Assembly (NCBI GenBank): GCA_027488975.1
Contig: JAIYAQ010000035.1
Location: forward strand, 1-43,989
Length of the DNA: 43,989 nucleotides
Source of the DNA: Cyanobium sp. E1_MAG_00006
GTDB lineage: Bacteria; Cyanobacteriota; Cyanobacteriia; PCC-6307; Cyanobiaceae
Direction of reading: 5' to 3'
The position numbers were made by a program, and so were the translations under genes. The stretch's first letter is position 1, and every line of letters starts with the position of its first letter. Under the pieces are notes generated by a model that saw only the letters and a list, made by a program, of their open reading frames with translations, made no database searches and was not told the origin of the DNA. Below are positions 8,318 through 16,606 of this stretch, piece after piece.

Positions 8318-11299
8318 TTATGCCTCAGCCAGTTCCGCCAGCACCAGCTCCAGCTGCTTGGGTGCCGGCACCTGTTCTGCGAGGGCCAAGCGCCGCAGGT
8401 TCTCCAGGGCTTCGAAGTCTGAAGCGGCTGGGGCCGCGGCCTTCACCGGATCGAAGCCGGTGTAGCGAGCTGAGAGGGGCAGCACCTCCAGCACGGCCTC
8501 CAGGGCGGTGAGAAAGATGGGGCTATTGGCCAGGCCGTTGTCATCGAGCAGCTGCTTGGCGGCGTTGAGGTCGATGCTGCGGGCACGGTGGGCGCAGTGG
8601 TGGATGGCATCGATCCAGGATTTGGTGCCATCTGGTGCGCCGAGTTTGCCCTTGGTGGCGCGGGTAGAGCTGTCCCAAAGGATCAGATCGCTGGCCTTCT
8701 TCTCGGCCAACACGCCCACCACGTCTTTATCGAGATCGAGGCCCACAACTCGGGCGAGTCGAAGGGCTTCGTCGTAAGGGAACTGGGGCGCCTGGAAGGC
8801 ATCCCAGGCGAGCACGAACCACTCGGTAAGCGGATCGAGCTGAGTTCGACGGGATCCGGAGGTGAGCTTCTCCATGCGCCAAGCCTTCACCTCGCGCCGG
8901 GCGGCGTCGAGTGCATCTTCTGGGCTGACCGCATAGGGATCATCTTGCCCCAGCAGTTCCTCGAGTGTGAGCTGAGCTCGACCGCGCTTCTTGACCTTCT
9001 CTTCGAAAGACTTTGGTTGACCTCGCTTGATGGGCCAGTGCAGGGAAAACTCCTCTAGTGCAGGCCCAAAACATGAAAGATACAGATCGACGCCGCGGAT
9101 GCCGCCAGCTTGAAACTGCTCAACCTTCCTCCGCACGGCGGCCTTCACACGAGGCTCAAGATCTTCCCAATACCTAATTTCATCATTCTCTTGCTTGGCT
9201 GGGCGCGGTCGACATACAAGAAAAATTGTGCTACTTGCAGAAGCCTTGTCTTTTATGTGGAGAGAGCTCTCTGCTTCTGTATTTATTGGCCAAGAGGCTG
9301 TTATGGAGAAATTTGCATCTATCAGGCCCTTCGCCAATGCATCCCAAGCGCCAGTCGCCTTGTGGGTAAACATTACTGTCATTATGCCATCATCCTTTAG
9401 CACTCTGCGGCACTCCGAGAAAATCTCGGCCATCTTTGTCTGATAGTCAATACCCGCGAGGGCCCGCGCCCCCTTCTTGCCGGAATGAAGAGCGGGACTT
9501 GCAACAGCCTCGCTTTCCTTGTCAGTTAGAGGAGCGAAGAACAATTCAGGGAGAATCATTCCTGCCGTTCGCTTAAGCCAAACATAAAAGAAATCGCTTA
9601 GCTCTGCATACATTACCTTGTCATAATAAGGGGGGTCCATGACAATTACGTCTACAGACCCTGATTGCAGATGCGTCAATGAATCGCCTGGTCCGCATGT
9701 GACAACCAGCTGCTCAGCGATCTCTGGAGGCGAACCAATTTCTAACGACGCAAATAGCGGACCCGACTTCTGGAGGTAGCCCTTTCCAGATCCAATTAAA
9801 TCAATTAACTCACCAAGGCATTTAGATGTTTGCCGAAAAGTCCACTCATAACCCCCGCCTGCAACCAACAAGGGCATTTCAGCGAATGACCAGCGGACGG
9901 GAAAAGCATGGACTGAGAATGTGTGAGCCATGCGCTGCTTATCTTGCTCCCAGGTGGACTGTCTAGAGTTCCAGTCAATCAACCTATCAATTGCAATAGC
10001 AAGATAGCCAAAGGCAGCCTTCTTTAGCTCGCTTAGCTGCGATTGGCGTTCAACTTCTTCGCGAAGCATCTCAGAAAACACTTCCATGCTTATGCCATGG
10101 GCCATAAGCTGCCTAGAGGAGAACAAGTCCCTCCACATCGGCATTCCATACTGAATGGGACGATCATCATTTGAAACCGCCGGGAATTGCTCATCGGGAA
10201 TCAGATTGAGCGCATCCCATTCGGGAAGTTTTTCGGCAAGCCGTTCTTCTACGAGCTTGGCATTGTCGTCCTCAAGGCATGCCGCTCGGTAGCACTGCTT
10301 CCATTTATGTTTCTTTGGCTTACCTGATTTTGTGAATTCTAGAGGAAGACGCTGCTTATATACAACCGCAAAAAGCTGCTCTCCCATGCCATCACTTTGG
10401 GCGAACTGCTTAATCTGATCACCATTTATGATTCTGGCACAATCCGGGAAGGGGCAAGTAGCTGATCCCCCTTTTGCGGTGCCATCACTCTGTTCTCTAG
10501 CGGACTTAACAATCTCAAAGCTACAATGCCGAGAATCGTCGCCAAGACCATTCCCTAAATTGGGAACCAACTTAATGCCAGTACCATCAGGAGCGAGCTT
10601 CCAATTTGGTGAAAGTGGAATCCTTCCTGCGCAATATGGACAACGGATAGTCCGCGCCCAGACATACCCCAAGACCTGCTTGTCATCGCCCTCTACAGGA
10701 TATAGGCCACGATATTTTGGAAGCGCAAGGCAAAGAAATCTATCCGTTAGCAGGTTAAATTCTTCAAGCAATGCATGCCCATACTTGGCTGGCCACTCAT
10801 ACGTGGCTTTTTGAACAATAACAGCGACAGGGTTTAAGTCGTTGGCAAGAGTTTTACAGCCCAGCCTCAGGCTTTCAAATGGTATTGAGCCTCCACCCGC
10901 AGTTGGATCCAGAACAGCGGGCTGATTAATGCCAAGCTTTCTGGCTTCGTCTGCAAGCCAGGCCTCATCCTCTTTGCTTGGTTTGTATTGAAATGCCCTT
11001 GGATAGCCATACGGATTAAGGCCAAGATTTTCGCCAGACTTCTTAGCCTTGTCTATTCGCTTCTTTGCGGCCACTGGGTCCCCATGGATGCCTAAAGCAT
11101 GAAGGAATCGTTTGTGGTCGGCGTCGGAAGGGAGCAGCGACGCCAAAATCGCAGCTCGCGATGCGACGAGAGGTCTTCTTGCCCACCAGACGTGTAGATA
11201 ATTAACCGCTGGCAAGGCGGTCATCGAGCGCCGCTCGCGCATGCTCTCTTCGCCCAACTCAGCAATCGGCAGCCACTCTTCGATCAGGCGTTTGGTCAT
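8318..11299 (-). CDS. DUF1156 DNA methyltransferase of an Hma-type defence system
   Basis: The protein has 993 residues. The N-terminus (about 1-60, with ALPAVNYLHVWWARRPL) matches the DUF1156 domain. An AdoMet-binding motif DPTAGGGS is at 131-138, and a catalytic DPPY motif (VIVMDPPYYDKV) is at about residue 550. DPPY indicates N6-adenine or N4-cytosine methylation. Cys pairs (CPYC, CPFPDC) in between suggest a zinc ribbon. In Hma-type loci this enzyme is thought to mark self DNA. Its ATG overlaps the stop of the 388-aa gene (ATGA). Oddly, the coding sequence from about 9060 to 11160 is much AT-richer than both ends, so residues about 46-745 look exchanged within an otherwise GC-rich gene. 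Confidence 0.88.
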   Translation of the reverse strand: MTKRLIEEWLPIAELGEESMRERRSMTALPAVNYLHVWWARRPLVASRAAILASLLPSDADHKRFLHALGIHGDPVAAKKRIDKAKKSGENLGLNPYGYPRAFQYKPSKEDEAWLADEARKLGINQPAVLDPTAGGGSIPFESLRLGCKTLANDLNPVAVIVQKATYEWPAKYGHALLEEFNLLTDRFLCLALPKYRGLYPVEGDDKQVLGYVWARTIRCPYCAGRIPLSPNWKLAPDGTGIKLVPNLGNGLGDDSRHCSFEIVKSAREQSDGTAKGGSATCPFPDCARIINGDQIKQFAQSDGMGEQLFAVVYKQRLPLEFTKSGKPKKHKWKQCYRAACLEDDNAKLVEERLAEKLPEWDALNLIPDEQFPAVSNDDRPIQYGMPMWRDLFSSRQLMAHGISMEVFSEMLREEVERQSQLSELKKAAFGYLAIAIDRLIDWNSRQSTWEQDKQRMAHTFSVHAFPVRWSFAEMPLLVAGGGYEWTFRQTSKCLGELIDLIGSGKGYLQKSGPLFASLEIGSPPEIAEQLVVTCGPGDSLTHLQSGSVDVIVMDPPYYDKVMYAELSDFFYVWLKRTAGMILPELFFAPLTDKESEAVASPALHSGKKGARALAGIDYQTKMAEIFSECRRVLKDDGIMTVMFTHKATGAWDALAKGLIDANFSITASWPINTEAESSLHIKDKASASSTIFLVCRPRPAKQENDEIRYWEDLEPRVKAAVRRKVEQFQAGGIRGVDLYLSCFGPALEEFSLHWPIKRGQPKSFEEKVKKRGRAQLTLEELLGQDDPYAVSPEDALDAARREVKAWRMEKLTSGSRRTQLDPLTEWFVLAWDAFQAPQFPYDEALRLARVVGLDLDKDVVGVLAEKKASDLILWDSSTRATKGKLGAPDGTKSWIDAIHHCAHRARSIDLNAAKQLLDDNGLANSPIFLTALEAVLEVLPLSARYTGFDPVKAAAPAASDFEALENLRRLALAEQVPAPKQLELVLAELAEA

Positions 11300-12462
11300 G
11301 CGGGCACCTCAACAGCAATCCAACGAGTATCCAGAACAACGGCAGCCGCCTGCCCCTCTGGCAGCAGGAGTTGCTGCTTCAGGTCCGTGGGTTTCAGCCC
11401 CAATCGCTCCATTTCTTCGAGTTGAAGCACCTGGGCCATCAGCCTGTCGTGAGCTTCCACCACTGCAACAATCTTGTTCAGGCCTTCGGCAAGCCCCTCT
11501 TTGACCTGCCTGAAGCGTGCAGCCTTATCCATGCCCTGGTTGAGAGGACCAATCCACCAATCAGGCACATCACTGGTGTCGACGATCACCTGAGGTATCT
11601 CACCGTGCCAATCCTCGTGGCTCTTGAACACCTTGGTGATGTGAGGTCGCATGATCTCAAACAGTTCGGAGGCGCTCAGCTGCTCAGCTGCTTCTTCTGG
11701 CTTGCACTTCATGCGGCGAAACCCGTTGTGAAGCCAAAGCATCAAGCCCAAATCGACCTCACCAGCAAACTCAGGCTTGAGGTAGTGGCATGTGCAATCC
11801 AGCACAGCGTTCATGAGCTGAGTGAGAGCTGGTCGTAGTTCGTCCAGGCCCTGAGAGAGTGTTCGTGCCGCCTTGACACCTTCATCCAGCTGCAGGTAGG
11901 TCTGCACCTCTGCGGCCAAGGCCACAAATGCCAAACCCACGTATTCAGCGCTGGATGCTTCCGCCTTGCCGGCACTGCGCACCACCTGTTGATTGAAGAA
12001 CTGCCTGGCGGCATGGAGTGTGGTGAGCGCCTGGCCTGCCATCTGGATCCGCAGGGTTGGATCATTCAGCTCCACCGCGTTCTGACAGGCATTGATACCG
12101 GCCTTCAGCTGGGCCAGAGCCTGATCGTCGAGCTTGTGGCTGATCCGATCCACCTTGGCCTCCACCGCCCGAATCTGATCGCTGATGCGGTTCAGCTGCT
12201 GGAGCACCATCGCGAAGCCAGCCACCGACACCCCGAGGTTGGCGGTGGCCAGCAAAGGGTTTGCCGCGGCCAGGGCATTCGCTCCCCCCGCCAAGGGTGG
12301 GTTGGCCAAGGCCTTGGACACCTCGGAGCCGCCCTCCTGCAGCCACATCACCACCTGCTTGCTCGAGGAGTCGCGCACCACGCCACCCACCCTTTCCAGC
12401 GAGCCATTCATCAGCCCCTGGGCGACGAGGGCAGGGACATCAAAGAGAACGTTGATGTTCAT
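11296..12462 (-). CDS. Embedded defence gene with hydrophobic hairpin and coiled coil
   Basis: The 388-residue protein is not in a family I can name. Residues 25-45 contain GGVVRDSSSKQVVMWLQEGG. Residues 65-95 are hydrophobic (LLATANLGVSVAGFAMVL) and run into a heptad-like stretch, QQLNRISDQIRAVEAKVDR. The rest is helical, with a Trp-rich patch at about 300-310. The architecture (short motif, hydrophobic segment, coiled coil) recalls membrane-inserting effectors, but this is inference. It overlaps the genes on both sides (TGATG upstream, ATGA downstream), so its product is made together with the ATPase and methylase. Genes in this position of Hma loci are reported to vary and to include candidate extra effectors. 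Confidence 0.7.
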   Translation of the reverse strand: MNINVLFDVPALVAQGLMNGSLERVGGVVRDSSSKQVVMWLQEGGSEVSKALANPPLAGGANALAAANPLLATANLGVSVAGFAMVLQQLNRISDQIRAVEAKVDRISHKLDDQALAQLKAGINACQNAVELNDPTLRIQMAGQALTTLHAARQFFNQQVVRSAGKAEASSAEYVGLAFVALAAEVQTYLQLDEGVKAARTLSQGLDELRPALTQLMNAVLDCTCHYLKPEFAGEVDLGLMLWLHNGFRRMKCKPEEAAEQLSASELFEIMRPHITKVFKSHEDWHGEIPQVIVDTSDVPDWWIGPLNQGMDKAARFRQVKEGLAEGLNKIVAVVEAHDRLMAQVLQLEEMERLGLKPTDLKQQLLLPEGQAAAVVLDTRWIAVEVPA

Positions 12463-12914
12463 CAGCTTGCACTCAGCAACAGCCGCAGCGCCGCCAGCAC
12501 CCGGCGCGGGTTCTTGCGGTGCATCGCCATTCCCAGCCAGTACGCGGCCTCTTCGCGGGCCATGGCATCGATGCCACGGGCGCAGTTCTCGATCGCGGCC
12601 ACGTTTCGCATTGGGGCCAGCAGCTTGAACAGCAGCCCCATCGCCAGGGCCAGATCCTCAGAGAGGGCGTCCCGCCTGGCCTCGCCCTTCTTGAGCTTGG
12701 CCAGGCTCACCTGCTCGGCCTTGAGCCGCCGCAGCACTGCTCCCTCCACCAGCAGGAGCTTGTGGCCGCCGAGGCCCGCAATGCGCCGAGGCTCCTTCAG
12801 CTCGGGGGTCGCGGTACTGGGCACCTGCCACACCTCCAGCTCCAGATCGCTGGGCCCGCGCTGCTTGCTGCGCAGTTCGTAGGCCGGCCGGCCAGAAGCA
12901 ATGGCCTGGGTCAT
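12462..12914 (-). CDS. Small embedded protein between ATPase and methylase genes
   Basis: The protein has 150 residues with two apparent parts: an N-terminal beta-rich region (about 10-65, LELEVWQV ... GHKLLLVEGAVL) and a C-terminal helical region with EEAAYWLGMAMHRKNPRRVLAALRLLL. The strongly basic, helical end could bind nucleic acid or a partner subunit. I believe similar small proteins accompany DUF499/DUF1156 gene pairs, but I cannot name the family with confidence. It overlaps the ATPase gene by 4 bases (ATGA) and the 388-aa gene by 1 base, which implies a stoichiometric component of the complex rather than an independent cargo gene. Confidence 0.7.
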   Translation of the reverse strand: MTQAIASGRPAYELRSKQRGPSDLELEVWQVPSTATPELKEPRRIAGLGGHKLLLVEGAVLRRLKAEQVSLAKLKKGEARRDALSEDLALAMGLLFKLLAPMRNVAAIENCARGIDAMAREEAAYWLGMAMHRKNPRRVLAALRLLLSAS

Positions 12915-15900
12915 GGCTGTTCCTCGCCAACAGCGGTCAACTCCAGGCGGATCGTGGCGGTCTGAGCGCTGAGGCCAGCTCGGGTGAGGCGAGCGATCCA
13001 GCCCTCGCCGCCGTCATCCCAGCGCAAGGGTGGCTCGTAGCGGAGCTGATAGGTGATGTCGAGCGACTTTTCGCCGCCTCTCCGCCACTGGCCCTCGATG
13101 AAGCCCCGCAGATGGCTGGCTTCCTCCGGCGTGCCGTTGAAGTCGAAGCTCCACTCGGCGCTGCCGTCGCCGCTGCTCCAGCCGCCCTCCATCATCTCGA
13201 CCCGCACCGTGGCGCCAGGCTCGGCCTTGAGCAGGGCCATCGGCAGGAAGCCGTCGCCACTGTTCATGCGCCAGGTGAGGTTTTTGATCGCCTTGCCCGA
13301 GCTGCTCACCTGCTGGGCCAGCTGGGTGAGGGCTGTCTTCACGTTGTCGGTGCGCTCGATCACCCCAGGGCCTGGGGGCGGTGGCGGTGGTTGCGGAGGA
13401 GGATTGGGACCAGGACCAGGACCAGGACCAGGACCGGGACCGGGACCAGGGCCGGGACCAGGGCCGGGACCAGGGCCAGGAGGTTCTGGATCTGGATCAG
13501 TCTTTGGAGGCCAGACGCTCAACTCCAGCGCCTTCTCCATCGTGTAGATCTTGCCGTCCTCACTGATCGAGAGCGTGCCTGGTGGCAGGCCCTGGCCTTC
13601 GAGGCGATCACCTTCCTTGTAGACGAACAGGCCCTGATCCAGCCCCATGCGCAGGCACTTCTTGAGCACCTCATCCCCCAGAAGGATCGGCAGGGCCGGA
13701 TCGCGGTAGTACTCGTTGCGCAGATCCCGCGTGCTCATTACCCCCACGCGCTTCAGGGGTGTCTTGTCGGCCATGAAGTTCGGGGCCGGCGGTGCATCTT
13801 CCGCCAACACCAGTTCGCGAGCTTCCCGCAGCACCCGCTCCACCTGTCTCTGACCCACCCCAGGCTCACTGCTGGCACTGGTAACGGTGATGGCGGCATG
13901 GGTGAGGGGCACATCAGGCCACTGACCCCGTTCGGGATAGAACACATGCCGGTAGCACTGCTGCACCGCCAGGGCGAAGCCCTGCTGGGCCTGGCCGTAG
14001 CGCTCCTTCACCTGATCCTGCTGGTGCGACTGGAGGCTGGCGAACAGATCACCCTGCTGCATCTGCTGAAGCGCCAGGTAGGTGCGGGCCTTGCGCAGCA
14101 TGTCGTCCACCTGCAGGGCATCGGCGCAGACGAACACCAGGTTGTTGCGGTTCAGGCGCACATTGGCGTTGTCGCCCTTCTCCTTGAACAGCCGCACCAC
14201 CAGCTCCGGCAGGTGGATGTTCGCCTGCTCCACGGTGTGGCCTTCCCAGTGGATCACCGCCAAGTAAGGGCCATCGGTGTCGTCGGGGATGTCGGCCGGG
14301 CTGGAGGGGAACAACACAGGCTCCAGCCGTTGTTTGGCGAAGATCGTGCCGATGCGTCGGTTCAGCTCCTCTCGCACCGACTCCAGATCAAACTGCCCCT
14401 CGCGCTTCCTCACCATCTGGTTGAGGTTGGCGTCGGTGAGGAAGCGCAGCTTGCTGGTGCCGCTGTCGTCTAGATACTCCGACTCTTCCTGCAGAAGGCG
14501 CACCGCCTTGTCGACAAACGCCGGGTCCACAGCCGGGGCATAGAGGCTGTAGTTCAGCTCCAGGCGGCTGAGGCCCTTCAGCGGTTCGTTGAAGGCCAGG
14601 GAGTGGAACAGCACCGTGCGTGCGGTCATGGATCCATAGGGCTCCATCCCCGAGAACTCCTGGGCGTCCAGCCTCTGGGCCAGGGCCCTGCCCCCCTCGG
14701 CCGGTGTGGTGGACACATCCGCGCGGATCGCCGGGATGAAGGCCTGCAGCCCCAACTTGGTGGAGAGCTCCAACCGAATCCGCTCGTTGCCCGGATCCAC
14801 GTGGTGGAGATGGACAGCCGTGACGCCCCTTGGCTGGTCGCGCCAGAGCTGGCCAACGGTCTGCGCCAGCAGCCGCAACATGCCCCGCACCCGCTGGAAG
14901 TTCTCCAGAGTCGAGGTCTTCTGCATGAGGGTGTCGATCAACTCCGGATGGAGCGGATACCCCTTGCGCAAGTTGGCAGCACGGTCATCGCTCTGCCCCA
15001 CCGGCGGCAGGGCCTCGGCGGTGCGGCTCCAGATCTCCTGGTAGGAACGCACGACCTCCTCCACGCGGCTGCGGTCGATCGACTCGAACAGACGCCGGGT
15101 CAGCACCTGCACCGTTTCGTCTTCGCTGGTGGGCGTGAGGGCGGTGATCTGCCGGCCGGTGACCGACTGCAGCTCGGCAAAGATCCGATCGATCCTCTGG
15201 TTTTCCTCCCCATAGGCATCCACCGCCTGGCCGCCCTTGCCCAGGGCCAGGGTGAACACCAGCACCGCCTGAGGCGAGGAGTTCACCGCCTTGATCAGGT
15301 CGGTGAGGAAAGGGGTGAGCTGCTCGGCGGCTTGGCCGGCAGCGGGGCCCTTGATCTTGCGTAGGTAGATCGAGAGCTCATCGATCAGGATCAGCACCGG
15401 CCGCTCACCGATCAGCTCGCGCAGGGTTTCGGCGCCGGGAGGCGCGGCACCAAGACGGTCGCTGTTGCGGATTCGCTCGTAGCCCGCCGGCCCTGCCAGC
15501 TGCACCGCCAGCTCCCCCCAGGGGGTGAAGGCCAGCACATTGCCATCCATGCGCCGGCCGTTCATCGGGTCGGCGTTCTCCCCGTCAAAGGCCGCCACTT
15601 TGACCTTCTGGCTGGGCAGGCGGGCTGGGTCGATGAACTCCGCCAGGTTGGGGATCTGATCGGCGGCCGTCAGGATGTGGTTCAGGCCAATCAGGGCGTG
15701 CGTCTTGCCGCCGCCGTAGCTGGTGTCGAGCCGCAGGATGCTGCCCAGCTGGCTGCCGGCGCCTGTCAGCCGGTCCACCACGGCCAGGAACAGCTCGCGC
15801 AGGCCCCTGGTGGGGTGGGTGTTCGCGAAGAACAGGGCCGGGTTCTTGTAGAGATCGGGCGCCGTGCCCTTCAGCACCTGGCTGAGGTCGGCAGCGAAGT

Positions 15901-15973
15901 CTTCATCGCGAATGCGCCCTTCCAGCACGTCGGCCCGGGGCCGGCAGAGCTCGTAGATGGTGGGGGGGCTCAT
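12911..15973 (-). CDS. DUF499-type ATPase, first gene of the Hma-type defence operon
   Basis: The protein has 1020 residues. The N-terminal DUF499 ATPase region carries Walker A (LDTSYGGGKTHALIGL, GGGKT at 87-91) and Walker B (VLILIDEL, 193-200), followed by SIYLRK. A linker at about residues 832-855 is almost pure Gly-Pro, encoded by a hexanucleotide repeat, followed by a Pro-rich run. The C-terminal 130 residues form a separate beta-rich domain. DUF499 ATPases pair with DUF1156 methylases and SNF2 helicases in the Hma anti-phage layout, probably as an AAA-type motor. It is the promoter-proximal gene; a perfect 10-bp inverted repeat lies about 31 bases upstream of its ATG. Confidence 0.87.
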   Translation of the reverse strand: MSPPTIYELCRPRADVLEGRIRDEDFAADLSQVLKGTAPDLYKNPALFFANTHPTRGLRELFLAVVDRLTGAGSQLGSILRLDTSYGGGKTHALIGLNHILTAADQIPNLAEFIDPARLPSQKVKVAAFDGENADPMNGRRMDGNVLAFTPWGELAVQLAGPAGYERIRNSDRLGAAPPGAETLRELIGERPVLILIDELSIYLRKIKGPAAGQAAEQLTPFLTDLIKAVNSSPQAVLVFTLALGKGGQAVDAYGEENQRIDRIFAELQSVTGRQITALTPTSEDETVQVLTRRLFESIDRSRVEEVVRSYQEIWSRTAEALPPVGQSDDRAANLRKGYPLHPELIDTLMQKTSTLENFQRVRGMLRLLAQTVGQLWRDQPRGVTAVHLHHVDPGNERIRLELSTKLGLQAFIPAIRADVSTTPAEGGRALAQRLDAQEFSGMEPYGSMTARTVLFHSLAFNEPLKGLSRLELNYSLYAPAVDPAFVDKAVRLLQEESEYLDDSGTSKLRFLTDANLNQMVRKREGQFDLESVREELNRRIGTIFAKQRLEPVLFPSSPADIPDDTDGPYLAVIHWEGHTVEQANIHLPELVVRLFKEKGDNANVRLNRNNLVFVCADALQVDDMLRKARTYLALQQMQQGDLFASLQSHQQDQVKERYGQAQQGFALAVQQCYRHVFYPERGQWPDVPLTHAAITVTSASSEPGVGQRQVERVLREARELVLAEDAPPAPNFMADKTPLKRVGVMSTRDLRNEYYRDPALPILLGDEVLKKCLRMGLDQGLFVYKEGDRLEGQGLPPGTLSISEDGKIYTMEKALELSVWPPKTDPDPEPPGPGPGPGPGPGPGPGPGPGPGPGPNPPPQPPPPPPGPGVIERTDNVKTALTQLAQQVSSSGKAIKNLTWRMNSGDGFLPMALLKAEPGATVRVEMMEGGWSSGDGSAEWSFDFNGTPEEASHLRGFIEGQWRRGGEKSLDITYQLRYEPPLRWDDGGEGWIARLTRAGLSAQTATIRLELTAVGEEQP
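13407..13478 (-). repeat. Hexanucleotide repeat encoding a Gly-Pro linker
   Basis: Twelve tandem hexamers of the form GGRCCR on the plus strand run in the order 4x GGACCA, 2x GGACCG, then GGACCA/GGGCCR alternating. On the coding strand they specify Gly-Pro dipeptides joining the ATPase body to a C-terminal domain. Unit length is two codons, so gain or loss of copies would change linker length without a frameshift. Confidence 0.9.
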
Positions 15974-16003
15974 GGAGGCGGCTGGTCGCCCCTGGTGAGA
16001 CAG

Positions 16004-16026
16004 GGTGCTCGACGGTGTCGAGCACC
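16004..16026. promoter_or_regulatory. Perfect inverted repeat upstream of the defence operon
   Basis: GGTGCTCGAC and its exact complement flank a 3-base spacer (GGT). The element ends about 31 bases before the ATG of the DUF499 ATPase gene on the minus strand, in the expected leader or promoter region. It could be an operator for a repressor or an RNA hairpin in the leader. There is no T-run on either side, so a terminator is unlikely. No regulator gene is adjacent. Confidence 0.5.
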
Positions 16027-16102
16027 ATCCTGACTGTTGGGCGGGCCCAGGTCAGCCCCAAGCCTTCAAGCCGAGACGAGCCGTTAAATCGGAGGCAAAA
16101 CT

Positions 16103-16216
16103 ATGCAGCTGGTGCATGAAAACGCCCTTGGGGCCTTATCTCAGTCTTGCCAGGGCTGGTCTCACTGGTTTCGCTTCACTTATCCGCGCGATGTGGTGAG
16201 TTGCGCTGTTCGTTGA
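16103..16216 (+). CDS. Possible 37-aa ORF divergent from the defence operon
   Basis: An ATG at 16103 has GGAGG 8 bases upstream, and the frame runs 37 codons to TGA at 16214-16216. The product contains GWSHWFRFTYPRDVV and is rich in aromatic residues. It is divergent from the DUF499 gene. The good ribosome binding site is the only real support. It could be chance, a leader peptide, or a small toxin-like protein. The rest of the 345-base region between 15974 and 16318 holds only the inverted repeat and a stem-loop listed separately. Confidence 0.25.
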   Translation: MQLVHENALGALSQSCQGWSHWFRFTYPRDVVSCAVR

Positions 16217-16269
16217 TCGCTTGAACAAGGTTCAGCTTCGCTCTTCTGGCTGCATGAAGCCTGCGGAAA

Positions 16270-16293
16270 GCCCGGCGGAGTGACCTGCCGGGC
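16270..16293 (-). terminator. Probable terminator after the small-gene operon
   Basis: Read on the minus strand, GCCCGGC and GCCGGGC form a 7-bp GC stem with a 10-base loop, followed by TTTCC. It lies 26 bases past the stop of the small gene at 16319-16558 and before the defence operon. It would separate the early-gene transcript from the DUF499 operon. The T-run is short, so confidence is moderate. Confidence 0.45.
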
Positions 16294-16318
16294 GGAGGCC
16301 CGATGGTGCGCGTGAGAC

Positions 16319-16558
16319 TCAGAGCACCTGCACCCGGGCCTGAGGCCCAAGCACCCGCCGCTGATTGGCGGCCAGGATCAGGGCCTCGGGGCGTGCCATG
16401 GGATGGGGCTGCCCGCTGATGTGGCCCTCGCGATCGAGGAAGAGCACCCGCAGCAGCTGGCCGGCTGTGCCCAGCAGGTGGACGGAAACCACGCGGATCG
16501 GGCACTGGCGCTCAATCGGCCCGCGGCCGGGCTGAGGCAGGAGGAGAGGGCGAGCCAT
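16319..16558 (-). CDS. Small hypothetical protein
   Basis: The product has 79 residues from the ATG at 16558; an in-frame GTG at 16582 would add 8. It is basic and Leu/Pro-rich, with a central segment CPIRVVSVHLLGTAGQLLRVLFLDREGHI that reads like a small beta-barrel or swapped-hairpin fold. No family is recognised. It is the last of five same-strand genes (19270 down to 16319) that look like phage or plasmid early genes, and a probable terminator follows it. No strong ribosome binding site is visible. Function unknown. Confidence 0.5.
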   Translation of the reverse strand: MARPLLLPQPGRGPIERQCPIRVVSVHLLGTAGQLLRVLFLDREGHISGQPHPMARPEALILAANQRRVLGPQARVQVL

Positions 16559-16606
16559 GGCAGGGATGGCGAACGACACCACCGCTGCGCCCCGGTGAAG
16601 CCAGCG

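Noticed and set aside
12519-12965. Plus-strand frame opposite the 150-aa and ATPase genes
   Set aside because: His/Gln/Arg-rich shadow frame; the minus-strand genes overlap precisely as an operon.
13407-13478. CRISPR-like or collagen-like repeat array
   Set aside because: The repeats are contiguous hexamers without spacers and encode Gly-Pro dipeptides within the ATPase; there are no Gly-X-Y triplets. No CRISPR array was seen anywhere in the window.
13112-14473. Long plus-strand open frame (453 codons) opposite the DUF499 ATPase gene
   Set aside because: It is a GC-skewed shadow: the minus-strand frame has Walker motifs and family similarity, while this frame is His/Gln/Arg-rich with no motif.
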